Positions 1 to 8,188 of a stretch of 64,000 bases of DNA are shown piece by piece. The notes beneath the pieces were generated by a model. It had not been told where the DNA came from, made no database searches, and worked only from the letters and a program-made list of their open reading frames with translations. The stretch covers positions 1,616,807 through 1,680,806 of the forward strand of contig OZ277031.1 in NCBI GenBank assembly GCA_965613685.1, read 5' to 3'. Position numbers and translations under genes: made by a program. How positions within the stretch are numbered: position 1 is the first letter of the stretch; every line of letters begins with the position of its first letter. Source of the DNA: Methylotenera oryzisoli_B. GTDB lineage: Bacteria > Pseudomonadota > Gammaproteobacteria > Burkholderiales > Methylophilaceae.

Positions 1-734
1 GCCGCGCTAAACGAGAGATGATAGAAGCGAACTTGCGCTTGGTGATATCGATTGCTAAAAAATACACCAACCGTGGCTTGCAATTCTTAGACTTGATTCA
101 AGAAGGCAACATTGGTTTGATGAAAGCGGTGGATAAGTTTGAATACCGTCGTGGTTTCAAATTTTCAACCTACGCCACTTGGTGGATACGCCAAGCCATT
201 ACTCGCTCAATTGCCGATCAAGCCCGCACCATCCGTATTCCGGTGCACATGATAGAAACGATCAACAAAATGAATCGCATCAGTCGTCAAATTCTGCAAG
301 AAACTGGCGTGGAGCCGGATCCTGCTACCTTGGCTGAAAAAATGGAAATGCCAGAAGATAAGATACGTAAAATCTTAAAAATCAGCAAAGAACCGATTTC
401 CATGGAAACGCCTATTGGTGACGACGAAGATTCGCATTTGGGTGACTTTATTGAAGATGGCCAAACCTTGGCGCCTGTAGATGCGGCCATTTATGCCAGC
501 TTACGTGACGCCACTAGCGAAGTGTTAGAATCCTTAACGCCACGCGAAGCAAAAGTATTGCGCATGCGTTTTGGTATTGAAATGAACACCGATCACACGC
601 TGGAAGAAGTAGGTAAACAGTTTGATGTAACGCGTGAACGCATCCGTCAAATTGAAGCAAAAGCCTTGCGTAAATTGCGTCACCCAACGCGCTCAGAAAG
701 ATTGCGCAGTTTCTTAGAAACAGGGCAAGATTAA
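1..734 (+). CDS. rpoD: RNA polymerase sigma-70 factor RpoD, C-terminal part (5' end outside window)
   Basis: This is the primary sigma factor, which binds core RNA polymerase and recognises -10/-35 promoters. The frame is open at the left edge (residues RAKRE precede the first internal Met), so the gene starts before the window. Visible are region 2 (core binding and -10 recognition, with the Trp-rich YATWWIRQAI stretch), region 3, and region 4 with its -35 helix-turn-helix (TLEEVGKQFDVTRERIRQIE), ending about 20 residues later as in other RpoD proteins. Near-complete agreement with housekeeping RpoD, not RpoS or RpoH, is from family knowledge. It is followed by a tRNA gene and a terminator. 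Confidence 0.97.
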   Translation, partial: RAKREMIEANLRLVISIAKKYTNRGLQFLDLIQEGNIGLMKAVDKFEYRRGFKFSTYATWWIRQAITRSIADQARTIRIPVHMIETINKMNRISRQILQETGVEPDPATLAEKMEMPEDKIRKILKISKEPISMETPIGDDEDSHLGDFIEDGQTLAPVDAAIYASLRDATSEVLESLTPREAKVLRMRFGIEMNTDHTLEEVGKQFDVTRERIRQIEAKALRKLRHPTRSERLRSFLETGQD

Positions 735-750
735 TTAGTTTAAAAGTTTC

Positions 751-829
<79 letters not shown>

Positions 830-836
830 CTATGTA

Positions 837-874
837 GCGGCTTACATAATGCTTATGTAAGCCGCGACTTTTTT
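837..874 (+). terminator. Rho-independent terminator of rpoD/tRNA-Ile
   Basis: A perfect 13-bp stem (837-849 with 853-865) with a 3-nt loop is followed by a T-rich tract. It sits just after the tRNA. Confidence 0.85.
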
Positions 875-897
875 AAGGTAGCACAAGGGGGTATACT

Positions 898-1143
898 ATG
901 GACGCAAAGCTAATTCTTCAACATTTGAAGAAGCATGGGCAATTAGCCGATTGGGAAATTGCCTCGGCCATGAACCTCACTGTAGCCAGTGTTCGGGAAT
1001 GTTTGAGCAAGCTGTCTGCCAAAGGCGATGTTTCTCAATGCACGGTGATTCGTTTTTTAGATGGCAAACCGATAGAAGGCATGCTATGCCGTATTGCCGG
1101 CACCATCCCACCCAAGGCCCCCGGCAGAAAACCTAACGCCTAA
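898..1143 (+). CDS. Small winged-helix (FeoC-like) DNA-binding protein
   Basis: An 81-residue protein. Residues 1-50 look like a helix-turn-helix (LADWEIASAMNLTVASVREC, then LSKLSAKGDV), followed by a short beta wing and a Pro/Gly/Arg-rich tail ending PGRKPNA. This resembles FeoC/ArsR-like mini winged-helix regulators, but the Cys pattern of true FeoC is not complete and no feoAB is nearby, so the regulated target is unknown. The start is supported by a purine-rich GGGGG run about 8 nt upstream of the ATG. It lies alone between a terminator and the convergent hemerythrin gene. Confidence 0.7.
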   Translation: MDAKLILQHLKKHGQLADWEIASAMNLTVASVRECLSKLSAKGDVSQCTVIRFLDGKPIEGMLCRIAGTIPPKAPGRKPNA

Positions 1144-1151
1144 CCATTAGT

Positions 1152-1643
1152 CTAATCAATCGACTCCTGTTTGGTTGATTCAATAAACGGATCGTCAAAC
1201 TGACGGTCGTGCTCATCAAATATGCCGGCGATTTTTCCATAAAAGAGCCGATACACTTCTGCGGTATTGCTCTTCTTAGTGACGGAAAAATAGTTATCCG
1301 CTAAGCCTTGCAAGTTTTTCATGATGTCTAAATGGGCTTGCCTATGGACACGAAAATAATCGTTATTCTCGCTAATTTTAGGCCGGCTCAACATGATGCT
1401 TTCTTCATGATCAAAGTGCCTTCCGGCTAAATCAATAATGTGAAATAAGAAAGAAGGCATGCGCCCCTGACAAGACGTTTGCTGCTCATTGGCACAATCT
1501 GGTGCGTCGTAATCAGGCAACAAGCTGCAGGCACAGGCGTCATGCAAATCAGCTAGGTATTTTTCAAGCTGCTTATGCTCTCTTTTGATCATCGCATAAT
1601 CGCTTGGGGCTAATTTATTAATTGCTTTGCTGTGCACTAACAT
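1152..1643 (-). CDS. Bacteriohemerythrin-like di-iron oxygen-binding protein with Cys cluster
   Basis: A 163-residue four-helix-bundle protein of the hemerythrin family, which binds O2 at a non-heme di-iron site. The ligand pattern is recognisable: His23 in the first helix, His76/Glu80 in HFDHEE, His pair HRQAH, and a final EHDRQFDD supplying His and Asp. Four extra cysteines (37, 39, 50, 58) sit in a loop between helix 1 and helix 2, which ordinary hemerythrins lack. This could be a redox or metal site (inference). It is the last gene of a minus-strand run with the small CxxC protein upstream. A role in O2 sensing, delivery or scavenging is likely but not shown. Confidence 0.85.
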   Translation of the reverse strand: MLVHSKAINKLAPSDYAMIKREHKQLEKYLADLHDACACSLLPDYDAPDCANEQQTSCQGRMPSFLFHIIDLAGRHFDHEESIMLSRPKISENNDYFRVHRQAHLDIMKNLQGLADNYFSVTKKSNTAEVYRLFYGKIAGIFDEHDRQFDDPFIESTKQESID

Positions 1644-1686
1644 GTTTTATCACCTTTCGGATTCATGGCAAGCATAGAGCGCTGCA

Positions 1687-1914
1687 TCAATCAAAATCAT
1701 CCGCGTCATGACCAACTGCATCAACCGATGCCGCCTGCTTTGAAGCTTGGTAGCCTGTTTCAGTTAATTTTATGCGATAGGGGCAGGTAGCAAGATGGCC
1801 TTCTAATCTGCCATTAATCACCGTTGTTTCTATTTTGCAATAGGCACAGCGGTAGCGATGCAATTGGTCTTCAAAGTGCTCTTGCGGGTAGTCTATATAA
1901 AACAATTTTTTCAT
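1687..1914 (-). CDS. Small CxxC protein of unknown function
   Basis: A 75-residue soluble protein. It has a CAYC motif near residue 24 and a third Cys followed by Pro-Tyr (ATCPYRIKL), suggesting a small zinc-binding fold. The C-terminus is acidic and low complexity (DAVGHDADDFD). It lies between the TPR gene (24 bp upstream) and the hemerythrin gene on the same strand, so it is probably co-transcribed with them. No family is recognised. Confidence 0.6.
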   Translation of the reverse strand: MKKLFYIDYPQEHFEDQLHRYRCAYCKIETTVINGRLEGHLATCPYRIKLTETGYQASKQAASVDAVGHDADDFD

Positions 1915-1938
1915 TATGCCCTGGCTCCTAAGCTTTGG

Positions 1939-2964
1939 CTATTTTAGCGCTTGCATTCTCGTTTCTATTAATTCTTTGCTTAGGCTATCACTAGCCGATG
2001 GCTTGAGCAACTCTAAAGCGCGGGCGTATTGTTGAAAAGCCAGCGAAGGTTGACCCATATGCTCCAAACTCACGGCCAAATTAAAGGCATACTCAGCATG
2101 ATGGGGGGCGAGCTGACTGGCATCAAAATACGCCGCCTCAGCGGCTGACCACAAGCCTTGCCCTGCATACAAATCGGCGAGTGCCGCATGCAGATAGGCT
2201 GCTTTTGGTTGGCCTTGCAATAAACTTTTAATGTGGCTTTCTGCATACGCCTTATCTTGCATAGGCAGAGTAGCCAGCAGTGCCAACGCGTTATTTGGTG
2301 CCACCGCCAGGACTGATTGATACCAAACCGCCGCCTCATCTTGCTGGTCTTGGCGCTGTGCAATCACTGCCATGCCCAACATGGCATCCACATTAGCGCT
2401 GTCACTGTCCAGCACCTGCCTATAGTGGCTCTCTGCACTGGTGTCGTCGCCATCTGCATAGGCTTGATAGGCCTGCATTAAATTGGCATGCAATAAGGCT
2501 GAGGAATACTGCACCGTCAGGCGCAAGCTTGGTAATTTAGTTGATGCTTTAACTGTGGTGTTGCGTTTGCCGGATTGTTTAGTCTGCGATGGTGGGCCTA
2601 CGCGTTCTGCTTGTTCAATTTTTGCCACGGGCTTATGCACCGTGCTTGCAAGTGTATCAAAAGTGGCCGTATCGGTGGCCATGGTTTTCACAGAGGTCTC
2701 ATCATCACCAGCCTTATCTTGCGTATTGGCAGGGCTGGGTTCGTCGGCTAGGGCGCTGGCTAAAAATGCATCCGTCAGCGGCAAGCTGGGCTTCACTGGT
2801 GTCGGGATGGATTGCTGCGCTTGGGCTAACAAGATTAGAGTTGCTAGTGACTTTTGCATATGCTGGTGGGCATGCCAAGCAAGGTAGCCAAACAATAAAA
2901 AAACCAGCAACCAAACTGCCGTAAATAGCTTACTGGGGGCAAACATTATATTGCCTAGGAGCAT
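1939..2964 (-). CDS. MshN-like TPR protein, inner-membrane anchored
   Basis: A 341-residue protein with one N-terminal membrane segment (about residues 12-30), a low-complexity Ala/Thr/Asp-rich linker (about 50-150), and at least three tetratricopeptide units from about 160 to 325 (for example AYADGDDTSAESHYRQVLD and AYAFNL-type helices). This layout matches MshN, a TPR assembly protein of MSHA type IV pili. It follows the secretin gene by 5 bp. The annotated start is the first ATG; a second ATG 18 bp downstream (MFAPSK) is equally possible. The other msh genes (ATPase, platform protein, pilins) are not next to it. Confidence 0.7.
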   Translation of the reverse strand: MLLGNIMFAPSKLFTAVWLLVFLLFGYLAWHAHQHMQKSLATLILLAQAQQSIPTPVKPSLPLTDAFLASALADEPSPANTQDKAGDDETSVKTMATDTATFDTLASTVHKPVAKIEQAERVGPPSQTKQSGKRNTTVKASTKLPSLRLTVQYSSALLHANLMQAYQAYADGDDTSAESHYRQVLDSDSANVDAMLGMAVIAQRQDQQDEAAVWYQSVLAVAPNNALALLATLPMQDKAYAESHIKSLLQGQPKAAYLHAALADLYAGQGLWSAAEAAYFDASQLAPHHAEYAFNLAVSLEHMGQPSLAFQQYARALELLKPSASDSLSKELIETRMQALK

Positions 2965-2969
2965 GATGA

Positions 2970-4823
2970 TTAGTCTTGGGCTTGGCGCTCTGCTGCTCTT
3001 TTTAATGCCGGTAGCGGTAGGTAGCGCTGATAACTAGACAAGGCTTCACTCTCTAAACTGGCGTTTACTATGACTGTAGGCCGCAAAAAAATCACCAATT
3101 CGGTTTTTCGGCTGGCATCGTTATGACCAGTGAACAGTTTACCGAGGATAGGTAGCCTAGATAAGCCTGGCACTTTATCGGTATTTTTAAGTGCTTCATC
3201 CTGCATTAATCCGCCTAATATTGCGGTATTGCCACTGGCAATTTGCAACATGGATTCCATCTCACGCACTTGTATGATGGGAATCTGACTTTCCAGACCG
3301 GGTGTGGGGTCATTAGCCAAACCCACCACTCGCGATACGGTAGGCCTAACATTAATATTTACATGACCGATACGATTAATTTGTGGAGTGACCGTCATGA
3401 CTACACCAACCGGCACGGTATGGGCAGTCGAGGTGTAAGTGGTCACGGCCTGACTGCCACTGCTGCCAGCCACCGTGTCGGACTTAACGGTGAAGTAGAC
3501 CAAATTATCCACCACTTTGAGTACTGCTGTTTGATTATTTAACACCATTAACTTTGGACTGGATAACACCGCCGTTTTACCAAACTGCTCAAGCAGATTA
3601 ATGGAAGCCGCTATGTTGCCAAACCTGCTATTAGTGTTGCTATAGGCAGCCACAAAACCGGCCACAGGCTTCACGCCAAAGGCATTGGCAGTGGTAATAG
3701 GCAAGCCGGTCAAGCCATTCACCGTCACTTGCGTGCCCAACTGCTGACCAAATGATAAGCCGCCGCCGGCACCGGCTATTTTTGCCCAATCTATGCCAGC
3801 TTGATAACTGTCATTTAGACGCACCTCAACTATGGTTGCTTCGATCAGCACTTGTCGCCTCACACTGGCTAGCACTTGCTCAAGAAACTCATGTACTTTT
3901 TCATGCTGTTTAACGGTGGCGCGCACGTTCACTATGCCGGCTTCACGGTTAATAATTACCGTAGCGGCATACAAGGTTTTGAATTCGTTTTTGGCCTCGT
4001 CCAAGTCCTTGCTTAAGTCTGCTTTGCTGGTTTCTTGCTTAGTTTCCTTGTTGGTTTTCTTATCTGCTTTATTAGCGGCTTTTTGACTAGTGGCTGACAA
4101 ACTTTGGCCTCTTTTCACCATGATCTCTTTGTCGGTTTCTGCCAATATATCTTTGATGTTTTTTTCTAGCGTTTCCCAAAAATGGCTTTTTGACTCGCTG
4201 CTGATGCCAGTACGCGAACTGTTGCTGCCGCCACTTAAATTGGTCCCGCCTTCCAATGCTCCCTTGCCGGTACCAGCGATTTCAGCCGCCGCGCCTATAA
4301 AGCCGGCCGTGTCTCTAGATAAATTAACGTAATCCACCGCATAGGTGCGCAAAACCGGCTGATCGGGGGCGATGCTTAATACCCCGCCAGATAGTTGATA
4401 GCTCAAATCTACCTGCTTAGCCAAACGCTCTAAAATGACCGGCAATGTTTGATTGACCGCATTTAAAGTGACGTTGCCTTTTACAGCAGGGTGAATATCG
4501 ATGTTCAATTTGCTGTCGCGCGCTATGGCGAACAACACCTCTTTAACCGGTGTATCGTAAACCACGATGCTGTATGTTGGCTCATCGATGTTGGCTTCGG
4601 GCGAAGCTAAATAAGGCTGATGGCTTAAGGTCTTGGGTATGCCGGTATTTAACTCTGCCGATGCCGGCATCGCATCATCGACCTTGGGGATGGGTTCGCT
4701 ATTGGGCATGGGGCCATCTAGATGGCCGCTGGAAACTTGCATTTTGCTTAGCTGAGTGCAGGCGGACAAAGCGCTCAGGAGCATGGTGTCCAGTAGCAGT
4801 AATCGTATCGTGTTATTTTTCAC
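2970..4823 (-). CDS. mshL: MSHA-type secretin (MshL/PulD family lipoprotein)
   Basis: A 617-residue outer-membrane secretin that would form the exit channel of a type IV pilus or type II-like system. The N-terminus is a lipoprotein signal with lipobox LSAC (Cys22). Residues about 80-160 form an N0/STN-like domain (VVYDTPVKEVLFAIAR). A Lys/Glu-rich insert around 230-275 precedes an N1-type repeat. The secretin core follows (VLIEATIVEVRLNDSYQAGI, then VPVGVVMTVTPQI and VPGLSRLPILGKLF). Length and motifs fit MshL better than PilQ or GspD. It is tightly coupled to the TPR gene downstream. No pilin or ATPase gene is in the window. Confidence 0.85.
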   Translation of the reverse strand: MKNNTIRLLLLDTMLLSALSACTQLSKMQVSSGHLDGPMPNSEPIPKVDDAMPASAELNTGIPKTLSHQPYLASPEANIDEPTYSIVVYDTPVKEVLFAIARDSKLNIDIHPAVKGNVTLNAVNQTLPVILERLAKQVDLSYQLSGGVLSIAPDQPVLRTYAVDYVNLSRDTAGFIGAAAEIAGTGKGALEGGTNLSGGSNSSRTGISSESKSHFWETLEKNIKDILAETDKEIMVKRGQSLSATSQKAANKADKKTNKETKQETSKADLSKDLDEAKNEFKTLYAATVIINREAGIVNVRATVKQHEKVHEFLEQVLASVRRQVLIEATIVEVRLNDSYQAGIDWAKIAGAGGGLSFGQQLGTQVTVNGLTGLPITTANAFGVKPVAGFVAAYSNTNSRFGNIAASINLLEQFGKTAVLSSPKLMVLNNQTAVLKVVDNLVYFTVKSDTVAGSSGSQAVTTYTSTAHTVPVGVVMTVTPQINRIGHVNINVRPTVSRVVGLANDPTPGLESQIPIIQVREMESMLQIASGNTAILGGLMQDEALKNTDKVPGLSRLPILGKLFTGHNDASRKTELVIFLRPTVIVNASLESEALSSYQRYLPLPALKRAAERQAQD

Positions 4824-5014
4824 GGATCATACCCTCCCAACTTAAATGACTGCACTAGTATCAGGTGCATTCATTTTGCGCTTCGAGCAGCAAATAGCAA
4901 GCGCTATTTATAAAAATGCCATGTATTTACAATGAGTTAGATTTGATGGAGAGTAAATCTGTGGGCCCTGCTAACCGAGGCCAGATTAAGCCATATTTGG
5001 TCTAGCAGCCAAAA

Positions 5015-5221
5015 CTAGGTTGGATTTTTCTGTGTGCTGAGGGCTTTGACCAGCTCGGCTATGTCCCACTCGCAACCACCGCAACCGGTTAAAGCGCCGC
5101 TGCGTTGTGAAATGGCATCCACATCCAAACCTTGCTGAACCAACTTTTCTATATAGCCCCGAGTTGTGCCGCTGCACTGGCAAATTACCTCATCAGCAGA
5201 TTGGGACAAATTAGTGGTCAT
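5015..5221 (-). CDS. Bacterioferritin-associated ferredoxin-like [2Fe-2S] protein
   Basis: A 68-residue protein with the BFD fold pattern: CQC near the N-terminus and CGGC about 33 residues later, giving the four Cys ligands of a [2Fe-2S] cluster. In the family, Bfd reduces ferritin-bound iron for release, and related domains occur in other redox enzymes. The start at MTTNLSQ was chosen because the family begins only a few residues before the first CxC; a longer frame up to 5257 adds 12 unlikely residues. No bacterioferritin gene is adjacent. It lies just downstream (minus strand) of the old tRNA-His terminator. Confidence 0.75.
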   Translation of the reverse strand: MTTNLSQSADEVICQCSGTTRGYIEKLVQQGLDVDAISQRSGALTGCGGCEWDIAELVKALSTQKNPT

Positions 5222-5310
5222 GGCTAGCTTGAGTGGGCAAAAATAATAATGGTTCAATTAAAAACTTAGCTATTGTAAACAACAGCATGCTAATTCCGGC
5301 CTCACAAAAA

Positions 5311-5339
5311 CAAAAAAGCCCCACAACGCTGTGAGGCTT
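5311..5339 (-). terminator. Original tRNA-His terminator, now separated from its tRNA
   Basis: Read on the minus strand, this is a GC-rich stem (AAGCC-TCACA with TGTGG-GGCTT, one mismatch) followed by six Ts. It lies immediately downstream of the tRNA-His 3' sequence retained at 5342-5394, so it probably ended the tRNA-Pro/Arg/His transcript before the island split the locus. Confidence 0.7.
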
Positions 5340-5341
5340 AG

Positions 5342-5394
5342 AAATTTGGGGTGGCTGATGGGGCTCGAACCCACGACAACAGGAATCACAATCC
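5342..5394 (-). repeat. attL: 53-bp direct repeat of the tRNA-His 3' half
   Basis: This segment is identical to 18876-18928, covering the acceptor 3' side, T arm and anticodon loop of tRNA-His plus about 5 bp of downstream flank. Such duplicated tRNA 3' ends mark the ends of integrated islands. Confidence 0.88.
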
Positions 5395-5410
5395 ACTGAG
5401 CTACAGCCAC
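5347..5410 (-). pseudogene. tRNA-His relic with 12-bp deletion
   Basis: This matches the whole intact tRNA-His at 18881-18956 except that 12 bases corresponding to 18929-18940 (D loop, 3' side of D stem and start of anticodon stem) are missing. It therefore cannot fold as a tRNA. The 3' half is the attL copy; the 5' half is the start of the island's 178-bp left-end repeat. Confidence 0.88.
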
Positions 5411-5566
5411 CATAGGGACTTAAACCTTACTGGTCCGCCATCTCTATATTTTCACCAATAAATTTTAACCGTCTGTCCTACTCAAAAAAGGACAAAAATA
5501 GGACAAACCTATTCACTTAACTAAGTGGTAATTATATCGTGACATTAATATAAATAAGCATAATTA
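5389..5566. repeat. 178-bp left-end repeat of island unit 1
   Basis: Aligns without gaps to 12563-12740, with only scattered base changes (for example taccaata/tcatcaata and aagtgg/acgagg). It starts in the tRNA-His anticodon region, runs through a tRNA 5' half, and contains the paired AGGACAAA motifs. It marks the left boundary of each tandem unit. From 5567 to 5746 I see only AT-rich leader before the next gene. Confidence 0.9.
5489..5507 (+). promoter_or_regulatory. Candidate integrase arm-type sites, left end unit 1
   Basis: AGGACAAA occurs at 5489-5496 and again at 5500-5507, 11 bp apart (one helical turn), with an inverted TGTCCTA at 5474-5480. The same motif with the same spacing occurs beside the integrase start (18795-18813). 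This suggests recombinase or Xis binding arms; the binding itself is inferred. Confidence 0.5.
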
Positions 5567-5746
5567 ATACCAAATTAGTCTTTATTTATTAGGTAGTTTG
5601 CCGCGTAAACATAAATTAAGAATATAGTTTTATTTAGGCAGTGAATATCAGGCTGGTGTAACACCTTAGAAGAGCTTCATTATATAAATAACGTATTGAT
5701 TAATTGAATTTATATCTAAATTTGTTAGAAGTTAGGAGATCGATAA

Positions 5747-7093
5747 TTGACTTCAATTCAAGAAGCTAGCACTACATCTGGCATACCCTTAGAGGAGTTG
5801 AAAGCCCTGCTCGCGCTGCCTTATAAAAGTGGGACCTGTTTACCTAGACCCATGACACTTAATAGCCTTGGCTTTGCTAGAGGGGTTATTTCAGAGATTA
5901 GAGCGGAGCTAGACCTTAAGCTTAAGCAAAGTCGTAGAGATGCTCAGGCAAAGGTAGATAATACTTTCAGACTTATTATGTGTAACCTGGTGAGCTGTGT
6001 TTTTACAAGAGAAAGATTAGCGTTACCTGGCTCTAATTCCGCTTACGGTATAAATACCTATTATCACAAGCTATTTCTAACAAGAAGATCAGTAAAAGCA
6101 GTAGTTGGCGCATTAGAAGATAAATATATTAAAAGAAAGAAAGGCAATACTTATAAACACCAAGTAGATGGATACCAACCAACACCTGAACTAGAACTAA
6201 AGCTAATAACCCTTCTATATCTAACATATGAAACCTATAACCCACTAGAACCCCTAGTAATACTAAAAGCAGAGGAAGAAACAGTAGGAGAAATAGAAGA
6301 AGAGCACATTATGCGGATACGTTCTCCAGGATTGTTTGATATTCCACTTAAAAATGATATGGACACTTCAATTGAGCTTGAAACAACCTATGCAAGTGAT
6401 CAAGCTGCCTTAACAAGAATAAATGAAGCTTTATTAGGTGCTACATTCGCACTCAAAGGTCCTGTTAAACGTATCTACAGTCATGGTGACACAATGCAAG
6501 GTGGTAGGTTATATGTAAGATTACAAAGCCTCCCAGACCGCAGGGCTAGAATTAGAATTAATACTCTATTTAATGGCATGCCAATAGCTGAAGTAGATTT
6601 ATCAGCTAACCACCCTAGAATGCTAATGGCTCTTGAAGGGGAGCAACTCAGTGAGAACTTCTATGATCAAATTGCAGAAGACTCTTCTACCTCTAGAGAT
6701 AAAGTTAAATATCTTTTGATGAAAATGATTGGTGCTAGGAATAGAGGGATTTCACTCGTCGTAAAAGAAGATGAGGCAAACTGGTACAAATCTAAATTCA
6801 AAATGACTGAAGCTGAAAGAAGAAGGATTGAGTCGGTCATAGAGGAAAAGTATCCGAAGCTTTATCCTTGGCTTTACAATGGCAGAGGCATTCATTTGCA
6901 GGCTCTCGAAGGAGATATTCTGTTGGAGACGATGCTGACATTGCTAGACCAGCAAATACTCTCTCTCCCTATGCATGATGCTATATACGTTCAACAAGAA
7001 CACATCACTCAAGCCAAAACTGCCCTTGAGAATGCCTGGATGCATGCTTTAGGAGTAAACTTCAAACCATACACAAAAATAGATATGCCTTAG
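5747..7093 (+). CDS. Family-A-polymerase-like protein, unit 1 copy
   Basis: A 448-residue protein starting at TTG, with a clear AGGAG 8 nt upstream. The C-terminal half resembles the palm/fingers of family-A nucleic acid polymerases. There is a motif-A-like EVDLSANHPRM with Asp284, a motif-B-like Lys helix RDKVKYLLMKM (Lys319/321), and a motif-C-like PMHDAIYV with His410-Asp411. A GGRLYVRLQ strand precedes motif A. The N-terminal about 200 residues are not recognised, and no 3'-5' or 5'-3' exonuclease signature is visible. It is half the size of Pol I. A distant paralogue is at 13330-14715, at the same place in unit 2. The activity (DNA synthesis, priming or terminal transfer) is inferred from motifs only. 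Confidence 0.6.
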   Translation: MTSIQEASTTSGIPLEELKALLALPYKSGTCLPRPMTLNSLGFARGVISEIRAELDLKLKQSRRDAQAKVDNTFRLIMCNLVSCVFTRERLALPGSNSAYGINTYYHKLFLTRRSVKAVVGALEDKYIKRKKGNTYKHQVDGYQPTPELELKLITLLYLTYETYNPLEPLVILKAEEETVGEIEEEHIMRIRSPGLFDIPLKNDMDTSIELETTYASDQAALTRINEALLGATFALKGPVKRIYSHGDTMQGGRLYVRLQSLPDRRARIRINTLFNGMPIAEVDLSANHPRMLMALEGEQLSENFYDQIAEDSSTSRDKVKYLLMKMIGARNRGISLVVKEDEANWYKSKFKMTEAERRRIESVIEEKYPKLYPWLYNGRGIHLQALEGDILLETMLTLLDQQILSLPMHDAIYVQQEHITQAKTALENAWMHALGVNFKPYTKIDMP

Positions 7094-7347
7094 TGAAGGT
7101 TAGACTTACGAATCCATATGACGCTGTATGACTGATTTAAATTATCACTTTAGTATCATTACATATTCTTATTTAAACGTCGTACGATGCGATTGTGTGC
7201 GTTTTAGAGGCATTTTAGTGTAATTAGTCACCATATGCATGGTTTAATGGGTGAGTCATCTAGAGAAGATGCCTCAGCAGTAATTAACTGACGTTTACAC
7301 AAAAAACGGGACACCATCGATGCGACCGATCAAATAAAACTTGCTTG

Positions 7348-8187
7348 CTAGTTGAGTTGACTTATTATTTTAAGTTTTAGAGAATCAAGTCCAGAATTTA
7401 TGAAAAAATCCTGCCACCAAGGCTTGATGGAAAAGACAACCCTGCCTTGGCTTTTTAAATGAAAAATTACAACTTTGTCTGAAGGCTTAAATGCGATCCG
7501 CCCTTCATTATTGATGAATGAAGATATTGAGCTATTTTTCATAGTATCTATAAACGATGGACACTCTCTGTTCTTACATAATCTGTAGAAAGAAATTAAA
7601 TCTGAATGTTGAAATAGGTCTGAAGCAATTATTAACTCTCTATTACCATCTAAAAAATTGAATCTTTTATTTCGATATATCTCAACAATAGATTCAATCA
7701 GATTAGTACGATCGGCTTTATTATCAGATTTGACCATTCCATCAAATACTTCTGAGAACGTTTTTTTGAAAATACGGATCTGTTTTACCTGAACAAGTTT
7801 AGCCATATCAGCGTTTATACCTTCGTTAGGGACCGGCGCACAGAATGAAACAAAATCCATGACCGAGGAAGGTTTATCGTTCAATATTACTATAGTAAAT
7901 CTATCCCCAGCGTGCTTCCAGCTTGCTTGTTGGACGAAATTATCACGTATAAATTGAATTTGGCTATCATTTAGCGGGTCGGTGGTATCAATAAAAATTA
8001 ATTTATTTGAAATCTCTGATGCTTTTGCTTTGACTAAAGCATTCCCAACACATGTCTTAGTTTGAAAAAATTTTAGATTTCTCTTTGTTTCAGCACTCAA
8101 TGATGAGATTGAGTTTGGCAGTTCATTCTCAGCATGACTTATAAATGATATGGACAACCCCAAAAATAAAATAATAATTTTTTTCAT
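7348..8187 (-). CDS. Secreted or periplasmic protein of unknown function (vWA-like)
   Basis: A 279-residue protein with a Sec signal peptide (KKIIILFLGLSISFISHA, cleavage after about residue 19). The middle part has alternating beta strands and helices with KLIFIDTTDPLNDSQ and RELIIASDLFQHSD, which resemble the strand ends of a von Willebrand A-type fold without a full MIDAS motif. Its ATG lies 1 nt after the stop of the membrane protein gene, so the two are translationally coupled and probably act together. No named family is recognised. It is AT-rich, like the rest of the island. The 254-bp gap 7094-7347 between this gene and the polymerase-like gene has no visible gene. Confidence 0.6.
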   Translation of the reverse strand: MKKIIILFLGLSISFISHAENELPNSISSLSAETKRNLKFFQTKTCVGNALVKAKASEISNKLIFIDTTDPLNDSQIQFIRDNFVQQASWKHAGDRFTIVILNDKPSSVMDFVSFCAPVPNEGINADMAKLVQVKQIRIFKKTFSEVFDGMVKSDNKADRTNLIESIVEIYRNKRFNFLDGNRELIIASDLFQHSDLISFYRLCKNRECPSFIDTMKNSSISSFINNEGRIAFKPSDKVVIFHLKSQGRVVFSIKPWWQDFFINSGLDSLKLKIISQLN

Positions 8188-8188
8188 T

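Noticed and set aside
5347..5410. A second functional tRNA-His
   Set aside because: Twelve bases of the D loop, D stem and anticodon stem are missing, so it cannot fold; it is an att relic.
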